A stretch of 64,000 nucleotides of DNA. Source: Ostrinia nubilalis (lineage: Eukaryota; Arthropoda; Insecta; Lepidoptera; Crambidae). Position 1 is the first letter of the stretch. Every line of letters starts with the position of its first letter. Under the pieces are notes generated by a model. The model saw nothing but the letters and a program-made list of their open reading frames with translations, was not told the DNA's origin and did not search any database. Where the stretch lies: positions 9,300,001 through 9,364,000 of the forward strand of contig NC_087107.1 in assembly GCF_963855985.1 (NCBI RefSeq). Direction: 5' to 3'. The translations under genes and the position numbers were made by a program. Shown here piece by piece: positions 39,251 to 51,854 of this stretch.

Positions 39251-40999
39251 GACTTGGTTTTATTTATGAAGTCCAGTAAATGCGATGTTTATCCTCTATC
39301 TGAAAAGCAATTAAAAGTAGATAGGTACGTAGTTGATGATAAAATAGTTCAAGCTGAAACTATGGCACCAATTGCATTTTACTGGTAAAATGTAACTACC
39401 TACATTATTTTGAACTTTTGCCTTGTGCCCTAAAATAATGGAAAATTTTAAATTGCTTGCAGATGCGTAATTCTGTGGTTTATCTTCTGTAAATGATTTC
39501 AATTTTATTTAAGCGGAAAAGTATTGAGAATGAGAAATTGAACACACTTATTTACTTCACTTTGCATAGCTACATTATGAGTTGAAATTACGAAATATTT
39601 AAATACATCTTGAAGAACGTACAACGTGAGAATCTTCTAAATCATCGTAATGATCCTACACATTCACATACGTCTAAATTACATGCATTTATAGAATGTG
39701 GCATAGTACATGATCCTTAGCACACTAGGGGGCATAAGATGCTGCCTTTAGTCGATGCTTACAAGTAATATTGTCACAAAAGTATAATTATTTAATTAAT
39801 CCGCTAATACACATTATAATTTCAGTGAATATTATCAGTGATTCATGAATATTAATTTCAAAGTTAATATTTCAGTTTCATGGATTAGCGCGGTCTACGT
39901 TGTTCATAAAAACAAACGTACGAGTAGTAAGATGGAACTGCTAATTTTCTCAATTTGAAGTCAAATCACCGTTATATTACCGCTTTAAACATGTTTCCAA
40001 CTGAATATTAAAAAAAATAAAATAATTAATTGCTGTAGAATGTAGATAGTAGTAGATCCAACTTAAGTAGGTAGGTGCTAGTGCTACTGGACTAATTTAT
40101 GGGTGTAGATTCGAACTTGTGTCGTTTCTGCAGGGCTAGTATGCATGCAGCATTTTATGCATCGTAGCGAGTGTCTCAAGTGGCGAGTGAGAAGTCCTAG
40201 ATTATTGCGGTCACGGAGATGGCGCTGATCGAGTACACTCACGCGCATCTGACAGCTGTCACTTAGTCAACGGTACCACTGACACTACAGAACTAGGACC
40301 TGAGTCTATCTTAACTACGACCTAGCTATGTATCTTTGTAAATAAGTAGGTACTTAAATGTGTAGGTAATAAAGGGACGAGTAAGTTTTTACACTGAAAC
40401 TTTTCTAAAAAAAACATAACCCTCCTTTTGGTGCTGTCGGGTAGTTAAGGTTTTCTTGTGAGGAAAAAGTAGGTACATATGATACTTAAAAAAGCGGTTC
40501 TCTTGCAAGTAAAAATCACTAGGTGCTGGTGCTCTAAGTGGACTACGATTACGTCAAACTGATGTTAACATAAAAATTTTCGTTTTGTTAGAAAATACAT
40601 ATACCTAAGTACACCAACTTTTTAAGCTAAGGACACTATCGATGTGAAACTAATCGATTTAATATCTATAATAAGGGTCAGCATTCCCACCCTGTGCTAT
40701 TGCTGTAAGAACAACTTTAATCACCCATGTTTCTGCAAGAAGTCAGGTAGTTATTTACTCACGTTATGATCAAGACTGTACCTACGTGGGTGCCTAATAT
40801 TTCATAGCATGATATGAACATTAGGCTGTAACTTATAATAGTAGGTCTCTGGTAAAAGTTTATGGGTTCGTGTCTCATCTGCAACAATTTCGCAAACTGT
40901 GACATCAGTGCATCCACAGTGCAATTACAAATACCGCTAGAGCATTTACGTTTGAAGCAACAAGAGCTAAATTTCTTTGACCAAAGTCGGTTTAGAATT
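39251..40999. other. Intergenic, nothing recognised
   Basis: AT-rich, no exon or strong repeat hallmark. Confidence 0.45.
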
Positions 41000-41191
41000 A
41001 AGGCGCGCGCGCACGGGTCACTTTTTGTCACCGTGATAGTATATCTTGCTCTTAACTTTCATAAAGAGAAAAAGAGAGACGGCGTAGTGCTTATTCTTGT
41101 CTATGGAGAGACATATCTTTTAGCAAGCATCGTTGGGGAATACGGGCGATACTGTCACGGTGACAAAAGTCACCCGTGCGAGCGCGCCTTT
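41000..41191. mobile_element. MITE with AAGGCGCGC termini
   Basis: CGCACGGGTCACTTTTTGTC at the left pairs with GACAAAAGTCACCCGTGCG at the right; outer AAGGCGCGC / GCGCGCCTT. Confidence 0.75.
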
Positions 41192-41575
41192 AGCGGAAAA
41201 TTAATGAGAGACATAGAAGTGTTCTCATTATGAAATGAAAAGCTCTTGCTTGTTCACGAAGCCTCGTAATTAAGTCGTTTGGACCTTTAGCACCTACATT
41301 ATTTGCGACATTTGCTGGTTATAATAATGAGACATACTTATTTGTCATTAAATCTAAACCACTAATACTTATGAAACTTAGGTAAACACATAGTTAAGTG
41401 CTAACCATAGATCGATCATAACCTCTCTACACAACGAGCTAGTCTAATGCTACAAGACTCTTACTCTGTATTTTCTTTAAAGACGATTTTTTTACAATTT
41501 CCCATTATTAATTTGAACTGGACTTTTCTGAATTGATTAAAGTTCTACGGTTTCAAAGTTAACGTCTGTAAGTTA

Positions 41576-41626
41576 ATGGCATCCCCGTTTCACCAATAAT
41601 TTATATTGGTGAAACGGGGATGCCAT
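41576..41626. repeat. Perfect 23-bp stem hairpin
   Basis: ATGGCATCCCCGTTTCACCA plus ATA, five-base centre ATTTA, then the exact complement. Stands alone in unique-looking AT-rich DNA. Confidence 0.85.
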
Positions 41627-42074
41627 AAAACCAACTCAAAAGTCTACGAAATTATGTAACCAATTAATCAAATGTTTAAAGCATACTGGATAACTCTTAA
41701 TTTACCAGTAGGCTGGAGCTGGAACAAATATTTTTTGGGGGGTATGTTCGTTCTTATGTACACACTACGGTATTTGTTACTAACCAACATTATTTACCAT
41801 TGCAAAGCTAAATGTTTGGAGTACATGGTACGGGGGCAGGCATCAATATCAACCTATGATTATGTCAGTAATGACTTCATTTTGGATGACATGGCTGGCA
41901 CTCGGTGTCCATTATAATAATAACATGTGACCTCTATTACAGATGATTAACAAGTAAAGCGTTATAGGTTTATCTAGTCTTTTATAGAGTGATTCTTGTT
42001 GCATTATTTAGGTTTTACAAATAAGAATTGACAAATAAACAGACAAAAGTTTGAAGTATTTATTCCATCTTTAT

Positions 42075-42207
42075 AATATGGTGAACCGACGATCTGGTGA
42101 AGGTCGCGGGAAGTACCTGGATACAAGCAGCGCAAAACAGGTCATTGTGGAAATCCTTGGGAGGCCTTTGTCCAGCAGTGGACGTCATTTGGCTGAAACG
42201 AACGAAA
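42075..42207 (+). mobile_element. RTE-like 3' tail fragment
   Basis: Reads as the C-terminal tail DDLVKV-like segment to GGCCTTTGTCCAGCAGTGGA CGTC, ending ATTTGGCTGAAACGAACGA; a subfamily with AACGA end repeats, as in 4397 and 50268. Confidence 0.75.
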
Positions 42208-43033
42208 GACCTTTACATGACCCTGAAAGTAAGTATTTTATTTACATCTTTGGCTGTTTTCTAAACTAAAAGCTTCGTGTCTCTATCAATCCAATTAATT
42301 TGCCTGAAAGTTACTGAACTTCACTGTCTTGATTTCAGATATTCTATGTTTAAGGGAGCAACGCAACTAGGTACTCTTCAACGACGTCTGAAGTTAAATC
42401 CAGTATGTAAGTTTATGTCCTTTTTCATTATTTAACTACTAACTTAAAATGTATATAGATAGGTACTTTTGCTATTTCTAAGTGAGAATTAAAGCTTTGG
42501 GTTTTCCTCACTTAGGGTTTATCCTACAGTGGGATCTATAGAAGGGTGTGCTGGCCACCAAAGGCTGTAGATCCTGGCTACACGGGCGTTGCACCGGTGG
42601 GAACGAGAACTGGGAATTGTGAAAATAATTCACGTTTCAAACGAATTTTGAAATAAAGCGATGGATAATACATACATGAACTTTATGTCTTGCATAACCT
42701 GTCTCAAACACATTAAAACAAAACCATTACCTACAGATAAAGCGTATTGCTTTTGGGCGTGTATGAGCCAATCAAATATCGCTTGAAACTCATACAATTT
42801 ACGGATCATCTGATGACAGGGAAAGTGTGAATCTTATGGAACGTGTAATTATAATATTAAGCAATTAACCAATTATGTATGGCTGCGAGGGTTCTTTGTT
42901 ATCTAAAGAAACGAAATCGATAAATGATCGTTAAGTGCTTTTTATGTGGGTTACCTAATGAAAACGTGAGCTTTTTATGTGAATGTATCATTTAGAATAT
43001 GTGATACAGGCCAATATTTAGAAATAGCACTCA

Positions 43034-43147
43034 TCATCATCATCATCATTTCAGCCATAGGACGTCCACTGCTGAACATAAGCCTTCCCCAACGCTTTCC
43101 ACGTTGATCGATTGGTAGCGGCCTGCGTCCAGCGCTTCCCTGCTACC
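43034..43147 (-). mobile_element. RTE-like 3' tail with 16-bp target duplication
   Basis: TCATCATCATC run followed by the reverse tail. TTAGAAATAGCACTCA occurs at 43018-43033 and 43148-43163, a clean target-site duplication. Confidence 0.88.
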
Positions 43148-43613
43148 TTAGAAATAGCACTCACACTCGATTTATTAGCTGGGTTGAAAATTTTGAAGGT
43201 TAAGGATAAAGGTAGGAGATTAATTAATTAAAACAAACCAACATAAAACAGATTGGCAAAATATACGCAACGGTGAGTTCCAAATGAAGGAGCAGCACGA
43301 GCCAATTGTTAAAACAACCGAATCTAATTTCTAGTTTAGATAAACTATTTAGTTACGCAATCTCAAAACTAAAACTCACATTTTATTTAGTACAATTTAG
43401 ATAAAGTAAATAACTCTTAAAATTCAACATCGTGACACATTAAGCAATCCCTATAGCCGAAAAAACGTGACGTTTCGTATCACGCATCAATATCACATTT
43501 ATTTATTCGATATTCCGTACGATTGCAACGTCTGGTGGGAACATCGTGATTACGACTACGTTATCGTGTATTGGAACGTCATTACTTATTATTTGTTTTG
43601 GTTTCACCTATTT

Positions 43614-43815
43614 AGGCTGAGTTGCACGACCTAACTTTGACCTTGTAGCAATAATACTTATAATATAATATAATATAATTTAGGTAGCAATATTATATTA
43701 TATTATTGCTACCTAACTTTGACCGTAACTTTGACGATAACCGGTGTTTTTTGTATGGAGTTTGACAGATTTTTGACGTTTGTCAAAGTTAAAGTAAGAT
43801 GGTGCAACCCAGCCT
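43614..43815. mobile_element. MITE, AGGCTG(A/G)GTTGCAC termini
   Basis: Ends AGGCTGAGTTGCAC and GGTGCAACCCAGCCT, with ACTTTGAC motifs inside both arms and a nested ATTATATTA palindrome. Second copy at 56135-56254. Confidence 0.8.
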
Positions 43816-45442
43816 AAGTAAGTATACTACTATCAGAACAGAATATTTTTTATAATAGTGGATTGGTGCAGTTTAAAATTAGGGAAAGTTTCTGAAACAA
43901 GTAGGTAAACGAATTCTTATATTTATTAAATTAAATCTAAATATTATCAACATTAAACACCGCATTATACTATGTAACCTATTGTTCAGTGTGTCAATAG
44001 TTTCTAAATGGACGGATTACTGAATAAGTATATTTTGTTAACCTTAAATTGTTGCAATTAAATTAAGCATAATATTTCAAACTATAATAAAATTATTGCC
44101 AAACGTCATCTATTACAACTTACTTAGAATATCATAGTCATTATTTATGTAAATAAATCTGTAACCATATTCAAATATTTAGTAACAACAACACATTTCT
44201 TTAATCTACATACCTGCACCATATTATTAGGTACGTCACGTGTTTACGACCGGTCTGGATCTGCTGAAAAAGTTGCCACGTTTACTAGTTGACTGGAAGA
44301 GAATGCCTCCAGGCATTAAGTCCGCTATTAAAATGTTATTATCTAATAAATACATTGACTTTTGGACATACTTTGTATCGCTTGACGCGCACGTACTTAT
44401 TAAGAATCACTTTGGCAGACCAAAATTCAAGCGGGCAATGTCGTGAGCTTTAAAATAGTTTCAATTAAAATCAGCATTTACCTACTTCAATTTGGCCACG
44501 CGAATCTTCAAAATCGTGAAAAAGCATGTTTCTCAATGTCGTACGAATTCACGAACGTGTTTTCTTCTAATAAGTGTCTTGAGCAACGCTTTTAACGTAA
44601 AGGTCAAAGTGCATGTTTTTTTATAATATTGGGTAGCTCTTGAGAGAAATACACCTGCTTTCGTGTCTCTTATGACAAGAAGATTACTGCTAACCCACAT
44701 TTATGTTGCATTTATTCTGATACGGTACAGTAAGCAAAGATAAACAGTCGATTTTGACTTTTATACTCATTTCAATAAGACACCCATTAAGCCACTCAAG
44801 TTGCTCTGCCTAACGATTTAATTGCGTTAATTTTACACTTAAATAAGAACCTATTATGACTGTTTATAAGATTAGACACTAATAGATGTAAAGGTGATAT
44901 TTATTATTGCTTAATAAATGTACTTGGCTACTAGCGCGTCCAAATAATTAGACCTTTACTTTAGAAAATCGTGTAGGTAGAGCAACAAATAATGCCTCTA
45001 ACGTTACAATACGTACCTGGACATAGACAATAATTTAAATATGTCCTCATTAAACTATTTATACCCTGAAAGAGAAGTGCTTAAGGCACGGTAACTAGGT
45101 ATTTATGTTCATAAACTGGAAATAAAATAACAAAATAAATAAAAATTAAAAATTTAAAAGTCCATATTCAGTCTCAGTATCTTATTGTATCAGTAGCCCA
45201 TAGGAAAAACATACGTTAAGTACTTATAAATATATATACGTTAAGTACTTATAATATCCTGAAAATGAAAATACGACCTGCATCAAGCACATACTCTATC
45301 TAAGCTACGGGTCTATAGATCTACATTTAATCAAACTACACTACTTACACGGTTATTCGTAGTGATCTCAAGAGTGAGTCATCTTTCCCACCATGCTGTC
45401 GTACCTTTTGAAACAAATGAAATCTAATAATTATATTTATAA
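43816..45442. other. Intergenic, nothing recognised
   Basis: AT-rich; no supported exon. A 69-residue frame near 44240 shows no family resemblance. Confidence 0.45.
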
Positions 45443-45624
45443 CTAGCTGACCCGGCGAACTTCGTACCGCCTTAGCGTAGAGATTTTCTTTGTATTTTTT
45501 TCCGTAAAAACCTTGTACAGAGTATTAGAAAACTACAAAAAAAAAAATAAGCCAAATCGGTCAAGCCGTTTTCATGTTATGTCGTGACAACGGAAAACGG
45601 GTTTCATTTTTATATATATAGATA
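45443..45624 (+). mobile_element. Helitron-like or similar short element, CTAGCTGACCCGGCG start
   Basis: Begins CTAGCTGACCCGGCGAACTTCGT, contains AAATCGGTCAAGCCGTTTT and ends in a TATATATAGAT tail, the typical layout of a very common insect repeat. Superfamily is inferred. Confidence 0.55.
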
Positions 45625-46516
45625 ATGATAATGATTAGACGTTACAGAAGCCGTTTAATAAGTTGACTGTTCACGCGACTATGCGTGAGAATAAAGACCT
45701 CTATCAAATTAAAACTTCATATTTGAAGGAGGCAAAATCAACTTTGATATTTTTGATATGCCTATTGCGAGAACACAATTATCAGTTATATAATTCATTG
45801 GATTCAAGCCCAAATGATTCTTTAATATGGGATTTCCTATGTCTGTGTCATAGGTTAGTGCAAAATTGGTGGCGTGACGCAATTTTCCAGTCAAAGATTC
45901 AGTTCATGTTTGAGAGATAAGTATTGTGTACTCGTAATTGAAATTGTGAAGTAGATCTTCTCCTGAAAAATTAAAATGAGTCATATTATGCTATTACGTA
46001 ATGTGTAATGTAATGCTAAGTTGCACCTGAGGTCTGAGGTTAGACCATCATCGACAATTTAATGAGTTATTGAAATTAACTTTCATGGTTTCTGAGAAAT
46101 TTTACAAACGAAACTTACAAGATCTCTCACGTTTTTTCTCATTGGCTTCACAGTTAAGTAAATAAGATTTTTTTTTCAATAATTTGATTAAGTACGTATT
46201 AGCATTTTAAGCTTCGTGAATCGATACACGAATATTAGCTATCGAATATTGCCCTATCGAGTACCTACTTTAAATTGCTAATTATTTATAGTTCCTTAAC
46301 CGTTTAACGACAAATTAAAAGTTATTGTCCTTAATTTATTGGGTAGTTAAATTTAATGCCCCTTTTAATTTTAGTGTAGGGTCAATTATTGAAATTATGA
46401 CAGTTAAAGGTTTGGGACATGAGCGTGGTGCACATAAATTAATATACATAGGAATATACATTTTATTAGACAAGAGAGTTAACCTCCCATCTTCGTTGTA
46501 AGTAACACTGGCCATC

Positions 46517-46760
46517 TACACTAATATTATAAAGAGGAAAACTTTGTTTGTTTGTTTGTTTGTTTGTTTAGTTGTAATGGATAGGCTCAAAAACTACTGG
46601 ACCGATTTTAAAAATTCTTTCACCATTCGAAAGCTACATAACTCACGAGTAACATAGGCTACATTTTATTTTGGAAAAAAATAGGGTCCCGTAAAATATT
46701 TGGGATTTTCATAAGACGTGGAAAAGCGCCATCTATCGTCATTGGTTAAAATCTTCTTGC
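46517..46760 (-). mobile_element. Same type of element in reverse, with (GTTT)n
   Basis: ACTAATATTATAAAGAGG start, TTTGTTTGTTTG microsatellite, then AAAAACTACTGGACCGATTT. Mirrors the tail, microsatellite and AAATCGGT order of the elements at 50400 and 54747. Confidence 0.55.
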
Positions 46761-47379
46761 GCCTGACAAACATTTTTGAGGTACGTAAATATTCATGAAG
46801 GCAAAGCTGTCAAACGCCATCTATCGACATCATTAGTAAATTAGTAACTAAATATTACATGTACCTACTATGAATAGCGCTGTTCGTAAATAATATTGAA
46901 AATTTAATAAATAAAGATATTTTATGTAATTGAACCATTCACTGTATGTACCTATTTGAATCATTCACTGTGTTTAAACGAGAAAATCAAAGTGTTAATT
47001 AGTGACTTTTTACAAACTTCCTTGCAAATTCTTACTATGTGCCGCCATCTACCGAGATGAATATTAGGGTACGGTTCAGCGGCGGACAAATGGGTTGGGC
47101 GCGTGGGCGATTTTAGTTAAATAGGAAAAGAATTACTTCGTTTTTATTTTCTGTATGTACTTTGTTATTTTTTTGGTTTTTTTAGGGTCTTTATTTTAAT
47201 TACTTAGGTTGGTAGGTACTTACTTATTTGATTTTAATGATAATTACTATAGGTACGTATAATTTTAGTAGAAAGAAAGGTCATTGAATGACTAAGTGAC
47301 TCACTCACTCATCACGAAGTCTCAGAAACTACAAGTCTCAAAAGAGTTCTCAGGGGTTAATGGTCTATTCCACCTGGCT

Positions 47380-47755
47380 TTGATCACCAAGATGATCAAA
47401 GTGGACTCCAGTTAAATATTTTTTTTTTGTGTTCTTTGATCACCTAAAAATAAACCACATACCTCTGAATTGACACAAGTCACATACATGTCCAATTTGT
47501 TTATTGCGGTTTTTAGAAAATATCAAAAATGTTACAAAACAAAATATGTAGTACAACAATTGGACATGTGACTATTCAGAGGGGGTGTGATTTGTTTGTA
47601 GATGATCAAAGGACACTAAAATAATAATTTAACTAGAGTCCACTTGGCTCACCCAGGACATCGTATCCGTGGGTGATCAAAGGCACAGAATAAATTCAAA
47701 GGACACTAAATTGTCGCTGTAAGTCCACTTTGATCAAAGTGGAATACACCTGCTT
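47380..47755. repeat. Repeat with GATCAAAG motifs
   Basis: TTTGATCACC/GGTGATCAAAG and AGTCCACTTTGATCAAAGTGG recur in both orientations with AATTGGACATGTG matched by CACATACATGTCCAATT. Probably a degenerate foldback element. Confidence 0.5.
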
Positions 47756-47929
47756 TTAGAACGTAGGTAGTCACTAAGACGAAATTTTGCAAAATTCAAC
47801 CCTTATGGGAGTTAAAATGGGGGCTGGAAGTTTGTATTGCAGTCCTCGGTTTTTAAAGTAAGAGACTTGAAAGTTAAAATGTATGCTCACTATGATCTCT
47901 AGATATTGTGGAGGTGTACATATACTGTT

Positions 47930-48748
47930 CGGTACACTGTGGTACTGTGTACACATCGGTTTGCCGACGATATTGTATGTGGCAGAATCGTTGGAAGATC
48001 TTGGTACAATGCTCGAAGACCTTAATCGATTTTCCCAACAGGTAGGCCTGAGGATGGACATGGACAAAACGAAGCTTATGTCGAATGTCCATGTTGCGCC
48101 CTACCCAGTTTCAGTTGGGAGCTCAATTCTCGATTGTCGACAAGTAGGTATGTCTACCTCGGACAAACGATCCAGCTAGGTAGGTCCAATTTCGAGAAGG
48201 AGGTCAATCGTCGAATCCAACTCGGCTGGGCAGCGTTCGGGAAACAACGCAACATCTTTTCGTCCAAAATACCTCAATGCCTAAAGACTAGAGTGTATAA
48301 CCAATGTTTGTTACCAGTGATAACTTATGGCTCGGAAACGTGGCCTCTCACTATAGGCCTTATACAGAAGCTCAGTTGCACAGCGTGCTATGGAGAGGGC
48401 TATGCTTGGTGTTTCTTTGCGAGATCGAATCAGAAATGAGGAGATCCGTAAACGAACCAAAGTCGCTGACATAGCCCAACGGATTAGCAAGCTGAAGTGG
48501 CAATGGGCAGGGCACATAGTACGCAGAACTGATGGCCGATGGGACAGAATGGTTCTGGAATGGAGGCCGCGTACCGGAAAACGTAGCGTGGGACTTCCAC
48601 CTACAAGGTGGACCGACGACATCGTAAAGGTAGCAGGGAAGCGCTGGACGTAGGCCGCTTCCAATCGATCAACATGGAAAGCATTGGGGGAGGCCTATGT
48701 TCAGCAGTGGACGTCCTATGGCTGAAATGGTGGTGGTGGTGGTGGTGG
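47930..48748 (+). pseudogene. RTE-like reverse transcriptase, longest fragment in window
   Basis: Contains the catalytic RT motif in RFADDIV (47957-47977), then ESLEDLGTMLEDLNRFSQQV, KTKLMSN, KYVYLGQTIQLG after a frameshift, and the tail to QQWTSYG. At least two frameshifts make it inactive. It ends in a GGTGGT run where other copies have ATGATG. Confidence 0.85.
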
Positions 48749-48899
48749 TACATATACTGAAAATGTATCATTAGAAATCAACTACGGGGGCTAAGGACAT
48801 AAAAGGAGGGTTGGAAGTTTATATTATGAAAGTCCTATGTGTTTAAAGTAAGAGAGTTGAAATTTAAAATGTATGCGCTATAGATGCTAAGAGCGGATT

Positions 48900-50267
48900 T
48901 TACGAAACTCCACCCCTAATGGAGTAAAACGAGGTCCACGCGTACGAAGTCGCGGGCGGCCGCTAGTCTTGAATATATCGATTGTATTCTGTAAGCATTC
49001 CTTGTGTACGTCGGATGTACGTATGAAGTTTCGTGCTACGGTTAAGTTTTCGGCCCGGTTGAGCTTTATAAGAATGATGACTAATGCATAAATTCTGATC
49101 TTAGTTGTGAAAATGTTCCTAATTGATATTTTTATTTTCATCATTTTACTAGTAGGTACCTATTATGTTATCTGTGATTTTACTTAACTGGATTCCCGTA
49201 AAAATACGTACATTTTCCCGTTCCTAGCTACCACATAACGTTTTCAGGGTACAACTTAGATTTTATGTAAAACAATAACGTCATCGCGTTTTCGTTAATT
49301 ACAGAATGAGTCAGCCCTTTCTACCAAAAGGCCAACCGATACTGCATTTGCGGTGACGTAGACGTATTAATGTGAGCTCTAACCTTTATTAATATGCACA
49401 AGCACACCGTGATTTCACGCCTAATTCGTGTTATTAAATTCAATATACATTCAATGGTTGTAGTTTAACAAACATCATTCTATCGGTATTTTCTAGTTAA
49501 CATACTCGTTGTTACATACTCCGTAATTAAACGAGATATTGTTAATTTTAATTAATATGTGCGTATGTTAATTACTGTGTCTGAAGTAGCGTCATTTTAG
49601 GCACTGGGCCTATAATGATTTCTGCATTTCCAATCGATTCATTCCATACTATCGCATATACATATATGAGCATGGAGACAAACATACCCCAAAATAGGGA
49701 CGCGGAGTTTAACTTTCAGGTTTTTATCGTCAGTATGCTAAGCGATAATCTTGTTTTTAAATATTTAACTCACAGTTCGAAATAGATACAGCTGAAATTA
49801 GCTAAAATCACGAAAGCTTCTCCTATTCGCAACAAATCTTTTAAAAGGGAATTCAATAATTAGCTGCTTACTCGTACGAGTATTATCTATTTACGTCGTA
49901 AAGAATGATCTAATCAACTGTGATCAGTAAAGTTATTTAATTTATTGTCATTCATGACCTTCGTATTGTTTAGTAAAAAAAGCTTTTTTAAAAGCTTTGT
50001 TCTGGTCACTATTGTTCTTTGAGCGTTTACTCACATTTTTTCAGTGGAATCTTTCCTAATCAGTGAATAATACTCGTATAAACAAAGTGGGGCGTGGGTA
50101 TCTCATAATGTGATAATAGGTGTCAATCAAATTAATTGATTGTTTTATTAAAAGATGTTCACATCTAAATAAACACGTAATAAAACTACAGAGTGCAGGA
50201 TTGGCTAGAAAATGCAGCGGGCTTTCGTTTGTATGATAAAAAAATATTCTTAATAATCGTTTGTTCG
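48900..50267. other. Intergenic, nothing recognised beyond repeat scraps
   Basis: A reverse fragment of the CGGCCGC-type repeat ends near 48965 (GCGGGCGGCCGCTAGTCTTG). No supported exon after that. Confidence 0.4.
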
Positions 50268-50372
50268 TTTCAGCATAATGACGTCCACTGCTGGACAAAG
50301 GCCTTCCCCAAAGATTTTCAAAACGACCGGTCCTGCGCCGCCCACTTACAGGCACCTCCCGCGACCTTCAGC
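50268..50372 (-). mobile_element. RTE-like 3' tail fragment
   Basis: GTTTCAGCATAATGACGTCC then TGCTGGACAAAGGCCTTCCC, the reverse of the QQWT(S/T) tail; AACGA-ending subfamily. Confidence 0.75.
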
Positions 50373-50399
50373 AGTAATAATAAAATTGTATTTATTATT

Positions 50400-50600
50400 A
50401 ATAGCTTTTGCCCGCGGCTTCACCCGCGTGAAATTTTGTGTCACAGATTGGCATAAATAAATTATAGCTTATATGTTAATCTGGGTTACAAACAATAATA
50501 CTGTAAAGTTTCAACAAAATCCGTTCAGTAGTTTTTGCGTGAAAGAGTAACAAACATCCAGACATCCAAACTTTCGCATTTATAATATTATTAAGTAGGA
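50400..50600 (+). mobile_element. Element with CGCATTTATAATATTATTAAG end
   Basis: TAGCTTTTGCCCGCGGCTTC start, AAAATCCGTTCAGTAGTTTTT core, CGCATTTATAATATT end. Related to 54747-54997. Confidence 0.6.
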
Positions 50601-51065
50601 TATTATGTTAGCTATAATTAGTAACTTTGCTTAGGTACTAGTTAAAAAAGAAGAGATTTCTATGAACCGTTTTCAGAAAGAAAAACATCTTACTTTAGGT
50701 TGAATAATTGTATTGCTACAATCTTAAATCGTCCTGTATCTTTTTGGATGTACACAAGTAATTCACTCAAACTTTTCAAGGCGGCATCTTCTTTTATCAC
50801 TCCATCAAACAGTTTGCAAGAACGAACGCTTTGCAATTTTCATTGCAGTAACCCCGTAAGTATGTCACCCAATTATATCAAAAATAACCTCTCGTATTCG
50901 TAACGATGATGTTTTGTAACATCACTTTTGCTACAGTTAAAGGCAGATTGTAGATTGATAACACCCCCGTACTACGAACTTCTACCAGTACCAATACGCG
51001 ATATCGTTTTCTTATCAGTTACAAAAAATATAGCTGAAATAAAGCTAAAATAACCTGAAGTGTAG

Positions 51066-51212
51066 GACGTCCACCCACAAGGTGTACCGACGACCTCATA
51101 AAGGTAGCGGGAAGGCGCTGGATGCAGGCCGCCACCAACCGGCCATTGTGGAAATCATTGGGGATGGCCTATGTTCAGCAGTGGACGTCCTATGGCTGAA
51201 ATGATGATGATG
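51066..51212 (+). mobile_element. RTE-like 3' tail with 14-bp target duplication
   Basis: Flanked by AACCTGAAGTGTAG at 51052-51065 and 51213-51226; ends GCTGAAATGATGATGATG. Only 147 bp were inserted, so it is a severely truncated LINE or a SINE-like tail. Confidence 0.9.
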
Positions 51213-51631
51213 AACCTGAAGTGTAGTAGTAGTTGATCAGATTTACCTACTTCTTAGAGGAAATAGGTTTTCTCTTCTAATAACTGCCGGTTTAACTGTA
51301 AGGTTAAGTATATCTGTGAGCCAGTTGTAAAAGAGTTAAAACTCTTGATTCGGACGTTCTGGGTTTGATTCCCACATTGTGTGCAATCACTTAGTGATTC
51401 GGAGTGAGTTTTTAAAGTCGTCTTCTATTACGAAACAACGCTTGAAACTCCATTACATCTGTAGCAATGAAAACTTGAATAGGTATTCACAATAACTAAA
51501 AAGTTTGCTAAAAAAATAGTGCCTACGAGATGAAAGAATAAAGCCGGTTTTGTTCGAACACGGCTGGACCGAATTTTATGGTTTTTGATCTGTTGTACAA
51601 ATTAATATGATGAAAAATTAAAATAAAAGAA

Positions 51632-51854
51632 AAACATTTTCCTATACAAATAGTTTATAGGTTTTATATTTTTTGTGAAATACCGGCCACAGCATCTACC
51701 AATGCTTGGTGCTAGGATAACTTGCATTCAATTGCATAACTATTTCTATGTTCACATTTTAGTTTAGGAAATAAAACTAAAATGTAAATCTATTTGTATA
51801 GGAAAATGTTAGAATCTTTGGTGGAAGAGCAAAGGCTCTTCCACCAAAGATTCT
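51632..51854. repeat. Nested inverted repeats with a perfect 20-bp hairpin
   Basis: AACATTTTCCTATACAAATA near 51633 is matched in reverse near 51791-51810; immediately after comes AGAATCTTTGGTGGAAGAGC, loop AAAG, and its exact complement (51811-51854). Confidence 0.85.

Noticed and set aside
44240..44446. 68-residue frame
   Set aside because: It looks slightly coding-like but has no homologous motif and no acceptor/donor arrangement I could defend.
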